Positions 10,723 through 17,338 of a stretch of 64,000 nucleotides of DNA are shown piece by piece. The notes beneath the pieces are model-generated. The model saw only the letters and a program-made list of their open reading frames with translations, was not told the DNA's origin and did not search any database. The position numbers were made by a program, and so were the translations under genes. How positions within the stretch are numbered: position 1 is the first letter of the stretch; each line of letters opens with the position of its first letter. This DNA comes from Pleurocapsa sp. FMAR1 (GTDB lineage: Bacteria > Cyanobacteriota > Cyanobacteriia > Cyanobacteriales > Xenococcaceae): contig NZ_OY762512.1 of NCBI RefSeq assembly GCF_963665995.1, positions 434,001 through 498,000 on the forward strand. The letters are read 5' to 3'.

Positions 10723-11565
10723 ATGTCGATTAAAACAGATAAAATCCAGGTGGGTAAGTTTCAGTGGTTTTATCGTCAAACTGAGTTAGAAAGCGAACGT
10801 ATTCCCGTACTTTTTTTACATGGTTTGCCATCCCATAGCTATACTTGGCGACAAATTATGTCCCTATTAGCGGATGAAAATATTCCCAGTATTGCCGCCG
10901 ACTGGCTCGGTTGCGGATTTTCTGACAAACCTAATCAAAAAGATTTTGCCTACACTCCTGAAGCTTTTTTAACAGGCTTACAAGAATTAATTACAGCTTT
11001 AAAGTTAGAGAAATTTTACTTAGTTGTGCAAGGATTTCTTAGTTCAGTTGGGTTGCAATATGCTATTCAAAATCCTCAGCAAATTGAAGGGTTAATTATT
11101 CTTAATACTCCTATTACTTCAAGTGCTAAACTTCCTTGGCTGATGAAGCAGTTGAGTTTACCCGTGGTAGGAGACATGATGACTCAAGATCCACTTTTAG
11201 TCGATCGCACCATCGAAAAAGGCAGTGGCTTTGTAGTCGCCGATCGAGATCTTGATGTGTTGCGTAAACCCTTCTTACAAAGTTCAGACGTGGGTAGATC
11301 TTTGATGGTTATTCTTAAAAAATTGCAGCTAAATCGAACTATGCCAGAAATCGAAGCTGGTTTAAGTCAATGGTCAAAACCAACCTTGATAATTTGGGGG
11401 ACAGCCGATAAATGGCTGGATATTACTGATGTCCAGAAACTAGCTGCTGCTAATTCCAATATTACTTTAATCGAATTGCCAGAAGCCAAGCATTATCCTC
11501 AAGAACATTGGGCATCAGACATTGCTAAAGAAATTGTGCAGTTTTTTCGCCGTAAAGTTTTTTAA
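10723..11565 (+). CDS. Alpha/beta-hydrolase-fold protein lacking the nucleophile
   Basis: 280 aa. Fold signatures are intact: FLHGLPSHSYTW oxyanion region (31-42), DWLGCGFSDKP (60-70) and late LIIWGTADKWLD with a terminal His (EAKHYPQEH). The nucleophile elbow that should read G-H-D/S-x-G reads VVQGFLSS (101-108), with Gly104 where Asp or Ser should be. The same altered elbow is known to me from chloroplast homologues in plants (VVQGYFS type), annotated as haloalkane dehalogenase-like. So this is probably a conserved non-hydrolytic member of the cyanobacterial/plastid lineage and not a damaged gene. Divergent from the MurG-like gene, 71 bp apart. Confidence 0.8.
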   Translation: MSIKTDKIQVGKFQWFYRQTELESERIPVLFLHGLPSHSYTWRQIMSLLADENIPSIAADWLGCGFSDKPNQKDFAYTPEAFLTGLQELITALKLEKFYLVVQGFLSSVGLQYAIQNPQQIEGLIILNTPITSSAKLPWLMKQLSLPVVGDMMTQDPLLVDRTIEKGSGFVVADRDLDVLRKPFLQSSDVGRSLMVILKKLQLNRTMPEIEAGLSQWSKPTLIIWGTADKWLDITDVQKLAAANSNITLIELPEAKHYPQEHWASDIAKEIVQFFRRKVF

Positions 11566-11618
11566 GATGCAGGTTTCCTGAGAAAATTAAGACATAGTAA
11601 TATACATTTTTGAGCAAG

Positions 11619-12269
11619 ATGAAAATTTTTCGCCCTATTCTCTCTTTAATATTGGTATTGGTAACAACCCTATTAGTTAGCTGTGGCGGTTCTAATGTCT
11701 CTGCGCCACCAACCTATACCCCTGAAAAACTACAAAAAATTGAAACCTACCGTATTCCGCTGGATATCGCCCGCCAGAGGATTTCTGAACTGGGTGAGTC
11801 TATTAGCAATGAAAACTGGTCAAACGCAAAAAGTTTTCTTCATGGTCCTTTAGGCTCGATTAGAAGAGACTTAACCTACTTATCCAAAGCTTTACTACCT
11901 GATGAGCAAGAGCCAGCTTTAGAGCAAGCTAAAGATATTTTTAGGCATCTGGAAAATATTGATGCTGCCGTTAGCGAAAATAACTATAGCGTAGCAACTG
12001 ACCAGTATAAGAAAGTTGTATCTGATTTGGATACTTATGCTAGTTTGATTCCTCAAACTGAGAAACCAGCTAAGCAGGCACAAAAAGTAACTAACAAAGT
12101 AGAAAAGTCAGTTAATCAAGCACAAAAAGCAACTACAAAAGCAGCAGAAAAATCTGTCAACCAGGCAGAAAGAGCAAAGTCACAAGCTGAAGATGTATTT
12201 GAAGGAGTTAAAGCTGAAGTAAATGAAACCATCAAAGAGATTACTCCTAATTTTGGTGAAGATACTTAA
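11619..12269 (+). CDS. psbQ: Photosystem II lipoprotein PsbQ (CyanoQ) with coiled tail
   Basis: CyanoQ is a lumenal lipoprotein stabilising the PSII oxygen-evolving side. From the ATG at 11619 (216 aa) there is a signal peptide with lipobox LVSC, lipidated Cys22, then the four-helix-bundle core (about 35-150) containing YRIPLDIARQRISELGESI, WSNAKSFLHGPLGSIRRDLTYLS and a Y-DLDTYASLIP end, all typical of PsbQ. A TTG three codons upstream is possible but less likely. Unusually, about 65 extra residues follow: an Ala/Lys/Gln-rich, probably coiled-coil tail with repeated KSVNQA units. Cyanobacterial PsbQ usually ends near 150 residues. Ends in a strong terminator. Confidence 0.85.
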   Translation: MKIFRPILSLILVLVTTLLVSCGGSNVSAPPTYTPEKLQKIETYRIPLDIARQRISELGESISNENWSNAKSFLHGPLGSIRRDLTYLSKALLPDEQEPALEQAKDIFRHLENIDAAVSENNYSVATDQYKKVVSDLDTYASLIPQTEKPAKQAQKVTNKVEKSVNQAQKATTKAAEKSVNQAERAKSQAEDVFEGVKAEVNETIKEITPNFGEDT

Positions 12270-12293
12270 GTAACTCAATAGTAATTATAAGCT

Positions 12294-12324
12294 AAAAGGC
12301 TTGGCTTGCCGAGCCTTTTCTTTT
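12294..12324 (+). terminator. Rho-independent terminator of psbQ
   Basis: AAAAGGCT/AGCCTTTT stem (12294-12301 with 12312-12319) that continues inward through TGG/CCG to a CTTG tetraloop, followed by CTTTTT. It lies just ahead of the next gene and excludes the upstream TTG as that gene's start. Confidence 0.85.
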
Positions 12325-12347
12325 TAATCAATTTTTTGTCAGCAAAG

Positions 12348-13445
12348 ATGAGCAAAATTGTCATAATTGGCTGTGGGATAGTGGGCGCAGCGATCGCCTA
12401 TGAGCTTAGTCTAATCTCAGGGTTAGACATTACCGTAATTGAAAAGAATACTCCCGCTTCTGGTTCAACGGGGGCAGCTTTAGGCGTATTAATGGGTGTC
12501 ATTAGCCACAAGCAAAAAGGCAGGGCTTGGCGGTTTCGTGCCACTAGCTTAAAACGCTATGAAACTTTAATTCCCGAACTTGAAGCCAAAACAAGGTTAT
12601 CTATTCCTGTTAATCGTCAGGGAATTGTCAAGCTGTTGTTTGAAGGGGAAAATTTAGAAAAATGGTATAAGTTACAAGCATTTCGTGCCTCAGAAGGTTG
12701 GGAATTAGAAATTGGCGATCGCAATTATGCCACTCAAAAATGTCCCCACATAGTTAATGACCAGATTATTGGTGCGGTTTATTCCCCTCAAGATAGACAG
12801 ATAAATCCTGTCAAATTAACCGAAGCTTTAGTAGCTGCTGCCACTGCTAACGGGGTCAAGTTTCATTTTGGCATTATGGTCAAAGATTTTATTACTCAAG
12901 CTGCAAATGACAATGAACTATCAAGCTGTCAACAGTTAGAAACCAACGCAGGGAAAATTGAGGTTGAACAACTAATTATTTCGGCAGGTTTGGGTTCAAC
13001 CCCCTTAACTCAGTCTTTACAGCAAACAATTCCAATTCGCCCTGTATTAGGACAGGCAATCAAATTCAAGTTAGACAAGCCTTTAGGCAATGCCAATTTT
13101 CAACCCGTAGTTACAGGCAATGATATTCATATCGTACCGTTGGGCAATCAAGAATACTGGCTCGGTGCAACCGTAGAATTTCCGAATGAAAGAGGAGAGG
13201 GTGTTGCTGATGCTCAAATATTAGAACAGCTAAAGCAAGAGGCAATTAATCTTTGCCCTCAATTAAAAAATGCTACTATCCTCAAAACTTGGTCTGGTAA
13301 ACGCCCTCGCCCTGACGGTATTTCCGCCCCAATTATCAATAAGCTATCAGGTTACGATAATGTCTTATTAGCTACAGCCCATTATCGTAACGGTGTCTTA
13401 CTAGCCCCAGCAACTGCTTTAGAAGTAATTAGCTTAATTGATTAG
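12348..13445 (+). CDS. FAD-dependent amine/amino-acid oxidase (DadA/ThiO-like)
   Basis: 365 aa from the ATG at 12348; a longer reading frame from 12306 would begin inside the psbQ terminator and is rejected. N-terminal FAD-binding dinucleotide fold IVIIGCGIVGAAIAYEL (4-20), then EKN..ASGSTGAALG, a substrate domain, and a C-terminal flavin motif (HYRNGVLLAPATA). The layout and size fit the DAO family of glycine/D-amino acid oxidases; ThiO in thiazole synthesis is one member. Which amine is oxidised cannot be told here, and no thi gene is adjacent. Confidence 0.8.
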   Translation: MSKIVIIGCGIVGAAIAYELSLISGLDITVIEKNTPASGSTGAALGVLMGVISHKQKGRAWRFRATSLKRYETLIPELEAKTRLSIPVNRQGIVKLLFEGENLEKWYKLQAFRASEGWELEIGDRNYATQKCPHIVNDQIIGAVYSPQDRQINPVKLTEALVAAATANGVKFHFGIMVKDFITQAANDNELSSCQQLETNAGKIEVEQLIISAGLGSTPLTQSLQQTIPIRPVLGQAIKFKLDKPLGNANFQPVVTGNDIHIVPLGNQEYWLGATVEFPNERGEGVADAQILEQLKQEAINLCPQLKNATILKTWSGKRPRPDGISAPIINKLSGYDNVLLATAHYRNGVLLAPATALEVISLID

Positions 13446-13808
13446 ACCTCTTGCACGAATCAGAAATATCGGTTGAGAATGAGGTCAATTCGAGCATTCC
13501 CTTGCGCCATTAGGCGACGCGGTGAGACAGTTGCGTTGCGGTGAAGCAGTTCGTTGGCGGGGTTCCCCCGCTTAAAGAAACTGCTGAACCCGAAGGGGGG
13601 TTTCCCCCGTTGCGAGACAAAACCGTTGCGGGGGTTCCCCCCGTTGAGGTTATTGTCGAGGGCGAGCAAACTGTTGAACCCTTTAGGGGGTCTCGAATGA
13701 GGTCAGAAGTTAGCAAGGTGTAACCATCGCAGCTAGTCAGAGGTCAGGAATTTAAAACTAGTATCGAAAAAATATATTCATGCAAAAAATCTATTATTGA
13801 TAATTGAT
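13446..13808. repeat. Repeat block with GC-rich iterated units
   Basis: No gene. 13490-13700 is a patchwork of related units: GGCGGGGTTCCCCCGCTTA, GAAGGGGGGTTTCCCCCGTTG and GCGGGGGTTCCCCCCGTTGAG, each a GGGGG/CCCCC mini-hairpin joined by GAAACTGCTGAACCC-like linkers. It opens with GCATTCCCTTGCGCC-N-GGCGACGCGG (13495-13522), which recurs at 51350-51380. Short open frames on both strands here come from the repeats. Base composition differs sharply from the flanks. Confidence 0.75.
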
Positions 13809-14189
13809 TTAAACATCATAAATATCAGTAATCATTCTTAGCAAAAAGGTATTACCATTTAGGTCTTGAAAACAAGATTTCTTGGTAACAAGTATTTTCT
13901 CATTTCCTTCGGCATCAGTAAAAGGTTCTTCGTCTACTTCGTCAGTGCCTGTTAACATGACTAATTCATCTTTTGCCCAATAAATATCGGCTTGTTCTTG
14001 TGGATAAAAATCTGGTTCGGATTTGCCTAACATTTTAGCTTTGGCATAACCGACAAATTTGCAGTAAGCATTATTAACTAATACCCAACGATGATTGGTA
14101 TCCTTGACAAAAACAGGGTTACTAATACTATCAAACGCTTTTTCTAAGAAGTCTTTGGCACTTTGTGTTTGCTGTTTTTGTTGAAAGTA
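13809..14189 (-). pseudogene. PAS sensory-domain remnant
   Basis: Open from a stop at 14190 to the stop at 13809 (126 codons) and clearly a PAS fold: KAFDSISNPVFVKDTNHRWVLVNNAYCKFVGY, then MLGKSEPDFYPQEQADIYWAKD and a terminal FLLRMITDIYDV. There is no plausible start codon before the domain; the only internal ATG (14033) would cut it in half. No kinase or cyclase follows. It sits directly downstream of trxA, whose 3' end is 15 nt away. I infer a broken-off PAS module of a histidine kinase or diguanylate cyclase. Confidence 0.6.
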
Positions 14190-14204
14190 TTACCCCTCAT
14201 CCTT

Positions 14205-14540
14205 TTAAAGTTTCAGTTGAGTCTCTAAAATATTGCTATAGGTTTCGTAAGGTTTGCTACCAAATAAACTTTCTACTACTTCTCCATCACGAAACACTAG
14301 CACCGCAGGAATACTTCGGATACCGTATTTTTTGGCAATGTCTTTGTTTTCGTCAATATCAATTTTGATAACGGTAGCGCGATCGCTGTACTCTGAAGCT
14401 AATCGATCGATTAAAGGCGCGACTACACGACAAGGGCCACACCAGGTTGCGCTATAGTCAGCGACTACAAGCTTTTCATTACTCAGCAACTGATTAAATT
14501 CACCTTCGTTTGCAAAATTAGCTTTGGTTACAGAAGTCAT
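14205..14540 (-). CDS. trxA: Thioredoxin
   Basis: 111 aa. Active site WCGPCR with Cys34 and Cys37, preceded by VVADYSATW, and the cis-Pro loop GIRSIPAVLVFRDGE near 77-91. Full-length for a single-domain thioredoxin that reduces target disulfides with electrons from ferredoxin- or NADPH-thioredoxin reductase. Cyanobacteria carry several types (m, x, y, TrxA/B) and I cannot assign the type firmly. ATG start with a modest AGAGA upstream. Confidence 0.93.
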   Translation of the reverse strand: MTSVTKANFANEGEFNQLLSNEKLVVADYSATWCGPCRVVAPLIDRLASEYSDRATVIKIDIDENKDIAKKYGIRSIPAVLVFRDGEVVESLFGSKPYETYSNILETQLKL

Positions 14541-14686
14541 TTTTTATCTCTCTAATTAATTGGATACTGTGTCTTTTGCTCAACAATTGGGTCTTAATTG
14601 TCGCTCATCAACAGATTTACTTAAACTATTAATAAAAGAGTAGCATTATCGGTTCTTAGTAATCAGTATTTTTATCGCTTAAAATT

Positions 14687-14896
14687 ATGAACGATTTAAC
14701 AGCACAGTCTCATATCAAGCTAGATCAATTTCTCAAATGGCAAGGAGTTGCTCAAACTGGAGGAGAAGCCAAAATTATTATCAAACAGGGACAGGTAGAA
14801 GTAAACGGAGAAGAAGAGATTAGACGAGGACGCAAATTAGTTACTGGCGATCGCGTTACCGTGGCAGGAATAACCCATCGAGTAGAGTTACAGTAG
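14687..14896 (+). CDS. S4-domain RNA-binding protein (YaaA/RlbA type)
   Basis: 69 aa and nothing but an S4 domain: IKLDQFLKWQGVAQTGGEAKIIIKQGQVEVNGEEEIRRGRKLVTGDRV. Matches the short stand-alone S4 proteins of bacteria (YaaA/RlbA, YbcJ), thought to bind structured RNA, possibly ribosomal. The stop codon TAG is supplied by the first bases of the dispersed GTAGGGGC repeat. Confidence 0.88.
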   Translation: MNDLTAQSHIKLDQFLKWQGVAQTGGEAKIIIKQGQVEVNGEEEIRRGRKLVTGDRVTVAGITHRVELQ

Positions 14897-14914
14897 GGGC
14901 GAACGGTCGTTCGT
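14893..14914. repeat. Dispersed GTAGGGGCGAACGG repeat at the S4 gene stop
   Basis: GTAGGGGCGAACGG-TCGTTCG, a partially palindromic element of the family also seen at 8607, 17307 and 28239. It provides the S4 gene's TAG stop codon. Confidence 0.6.
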
Positions 14915-14940
14915 TATAATCTATTGGAGAATTAATTATT

Positions 14941-15396
14941 ATGCTCAAACAAGAAATAAAGACTCAAGGTATTGCAGCAGGAAGTTTACGTCGTGTGCAT
15001 CATATTGCTTTCAATGTCCAAGATATGGAAGCATCAAAGTATTTTTACGGCAATATTTTAGGACTACACGAACTTAAGGGAGAAGAAGTTCCCTCAACCT
15101 TAGTTAAATTAGTTGCAGCAGGAAAAGTATGCAACTTTAAAACCCCCGACGGTACAATACTCGATCTATTTGCCGAGCCTGATTTATCACCTCCCGATCC
15201 CGATCCAGATAAGGGTTTTACCCGTGCTAATCATCTGGCTTTTGATATCAATCCACAGCTATTTGATGATGCAGTTACAACCCTAAAAGAGCTTCAAGTT
15301 CCTATTGCTATAGACGTGGTAACTCGTCTTACTGGCAGAGGTTTTTATATTTACGATCCTGACGGATTTATGATCGAAATTCGCTGCGATCCCTAA
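14941..15396 (+). CDS. VOC (glyoxalase/bleomycin-resistance fold) family protein
   Basis: 151 aa. Two beta-alpha-beta-beta-beta modules: RVHHIAFNVQDMEASKYFYGNILGL (about 19-43) and a second with NHLAFDI, ending GRGFYIYDPDGFMIEIRC. His22, His99 and Glu147 are in positions that bind a metal in glyoxalase I-like enzymes. The substrate is unknown. Single gene, 44 nt after the S4 gene, possibly co-transcribed. Confidence 0.85.
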   Translation: MLKQEIKTQGIAAGSLRRVHHIAFNVQDMEASKYFYGNILGLHELKGEEVPSTLVKLVAAGKVCNFKTPDGTILDLFAEPDLSPPDPDPDKGFTRANHLAFDINPQLFDDAVTTLKELQVPIAIDVVTRLTGRGFYIYDPDGFMIEIRCDP

Positions 15397-15473
15397 AAAA
15401 TAAAGCAGTTAAAAAAAACGACCGCAAAAACAGTCGCTAGCCATGAGGTATGAATCAGCAGTTGATATTTAAA

Positions 15474-16106
15474 CTATCGATGTTCAAAAACATTTTGATA
15501 TTGCAATATATCTAAGGTAACAAATATGGGAATTGCTTGAAAGCACTGTTGCGCTAATTGATAGCGATTTTCTCGTTTTAACATCGTTGTCAGCTTGTCC
15601 TTGACATCTAACAGATAACGAACATCGTTGGCAGCGTAACTATATTGTTCGCTAGAAAGATTCTCTGCATCGCCCCAATCAGAACTTTGAGCTTTTTTAT
15701 CTAACTCTACTCCCGCTAACTCCGTAACTAAACTTTTCAATCCATGACTAGAAGTATAGGTACGAGCTAGCTTACTGGCAATTTTGGTACAAAAAATGGG
15801 TGCAGTTTCAATGCCAAAGGTAATATTAAATTGAGCCACATCAAAACGAGCATAATGAAAAACTTTAGTAATATCCCATGAAGTCAATAATTTTTGCAAA
15901 TTGGGAGCTTCGGTTTGTCCTTTAGCAATGCGAATTGCCGTGACATAACCCTGAGGATCGCATAGCTGCACTAAACACAGGCGATCGCGTCCCAAAACTA
16001 AACCCATAGTTTCCGTATCTATGGCAATCTCATCAGCAGACATATAGCGAGCTAGAGTGGCTGTATCTAGATCTTCATCATAAACTTGAACGTTTTCTAA
16101 AACCAT
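15474..16106 (-). CDS. Ribonuclease D-type 3'-5' exonuclease
   Basis: 210 aa, a single DEDDy exonuclease domain. Exo I is IAIDTETMGL with Asp30 and Glu32, Exo II lies around HYARFDVAQF, and Exo III is YSYAANDVRYLLDVKD with the Tyr-x3-Asp pattern. There are no HRDC domains, so it is shorter than E. coli RNase D (about 375 aa) and matches the compact cyanobacterial/alphaproteobacterial type. Probable role in tRNA or small RNA 3' maturation. Confidence 0.88.
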   Translation of the reverse strand: MVLENVQVYDEDLDTATLARYMSADEIAIDTETMGLVLGRDRLCLVQLCDPQGYVTAIRIAKGQTEAPNLQKLLTSWDITKVFHYARFDVAQFNITFGIETAPIFCTKIASKLARTYTSSHGLKSLVTELAGVELDKKAQSSDWGDAENLSSEQYSYAANDVRYLLDVKDKLTTMLKRENRYQLAQQCFQAIPIFVTLDILQYQNVFEHR

Positions 16107-16465
16107 ATTTTTGATTTATTCTCGAATAAAAATTTGAGTAAAGTAGTATTTTTCTGGTTGATTTTTTGCTACTTCAATAACTGTTAAATTATAGTTTCTC
16201 ACCATGCTTTGTCTAGATTAAAATACTTGTGGAATTGGACTATTTCTAAATATCGGTAAGTTTTCTAACTAATGTGACGTAAATTTACTCTGTCTCAAAA
16301 GCCGAGTAAAAGTGGATTAGATTCAGCCTGAAATGGCTTTACCTCAAAACGAACCTAATAATTGTATAGTTTGGGTGTATGCTTTTCGTTAGGTCACAGA
16401 TTACTATAGTGTTTGTGCAGCAAACTAATCTATGATCATTGGTCAGCGTGAGGAGTAGCGAATTA
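16107..16465. other. Intergenic region between divergent genes
   Basis: 359 bp between the divergently transcribed RNase D gene and the squalene/phytoene synthase-like gene. AT-rich, with no gene, tRNA or convincing operator seen. It must hold both promoters. Confidence 0.5.
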
Positions 16466-17293
16466 ATGGATTTTCGTCAAAGAGCATTAGAAACTCTAAA
16501 ACAAACTAGCAGGACTTTTTATATTCCTATTGCTCGCTTGCCAGGAGAGTTACAGGATGCAGTAGCATCAGCTTATCTTTGTATGCGCGCGATCGATGAA
16601 GTTGAAGATACTCCTGACCTTGACAATCAGACTAAAGCTCAGCTTTTACGCAGCATCAGTCTAAGTTTACAAGAAACAACAGATGTTGACTCTTATCAGC
16701 GCATTGGGGCGAATTTAGCTGCTTATAATCATGTTTTGCCCGAAGTTAGTCTAAATATTGGAAAATGGGCTAGTCTAGCACCAGAAACAATCGCTCCGCG
16801 GATTTGTGACGCTACGGCTGCAATGGCAGATCGGATGGCTTATTGGGCAGAGCAAAACTGGACAATTACTACCGAAGCAGATTTAGACCGTTACACTTTT
16901 AGCGTCGCTGGAGCAGTAGGCTTATTATTATCAGATCTTTGGGGTTGGCACGACGGTACAGAAACAAATAGAACTCAAGCGATCGCTTTTGGACGAGGTT
17001 TACAGGCAGTTAATATTGTTCGTAATCGACAAGAAGACTCTTTAAGAGGAGTTAGCTTTATGCCTGAAGGCTGGACTAATGAAGATATTCAAGCTTATGC
17101 TCGTCGTCAACTTCAAGAGGCCAGTTTGTATATTCAAGCATTGCCTAAAAACAGTCCTGCTTTAGATTTTTGTCAGATTCCCTATATTTTAGCTAAAGGT
17201 ACATTGGAAGCGATCGCTTTAGGCAAGCCTAAACTAAGTCGTCATGATGTTTTGAATTTGGTTGGTAAGCTAACTAAGATTAAATCTGCTTAA
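16466..17293 (+). CDS. Squalene/phytoene synthase family protein
   Basis: 275 aa from the ATG at 16466, chosen because GAGGA (16450-16454) lies 11 nt upstream; an in-frame TTG at 16439 is not needed. The first aspartate-rich motif DEVED is intact (44-48) after TSRTFYIPIARLP. The second, normally RDxxED, reads RNRQED (186-191), with Asn187 replacing the first Mg-binding Asp. Family members condense two prenyl diphosphates head to head (CrtB, squalene synthase, HpnC/D). Given the substitution it may be a divergent paralogue with altered or lost activity. It is not beside pds, crtQ or hopanoid genes. Confidence 0.8.
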   Translation: MDFRQRALETLKQTSRTFYIPIARLPGELQDAVASAYLCMRAIDEVEDTPDLDNQTKAQLLRSISLSLQETTDVDSYQRIGANLAAYNHVLPEVSLNIGKWASLAPETIAPRICDATAAMADRMAYWAEQNWTITTEADLDRYTFSVAGAVGLLLSDLWGWHDGTETNRTQAIAFGRGLQAVNIVRNRQEDSLRGVSFMPEGWTNEDIQAYARRQLQEASLYIQALPKNSPALDFCQIPYILAKGTLEAIALGKPKLSRHDVLNLVGKLTKIKSA

Positions 17294-17306
17294 TTAAATA
17301 AATAAA

Positions 17307-17338
17307 GTAGGGGCGAACAGCCGTTCGTTCGCTCCTAC
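17307..17338. repeat. Dispersed GTAGGGGCGAAC repeat between convergent genes
   Basis: GTAGGGGCGAACAGCCGTTCG...CTCCTAC spans the gap between two convergent genes and is palindromic enough to form a stem. Its right end, read on the minus strand, provides the TAG stop codon of the CbiG-CobJ gene (17337-17335). Confidence 0.65.

Noticed and set aside
10700-12300. Operon of hydrolase, psbQ and FAD oxidase as a new photosystem module
   Set aside because: A strong terminator separates psbQ from the oxidase and the hydrolase has its own leader; nothing links them beyond proximity.
12306-12347. Upstream TTG start for the FAD oxidase
   Set aside because: The added residues would be encoded by the psbQ terminator hairpin; the ATG at 12348 gives the normal start of the FAD-binding fold.
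13460-13723. Three overlapping 60-69-codon frames around the repeat block
   Set aside because: All arise from GC-rich repeat units (Gly/Pro-rich products) in both strands; no start signals.
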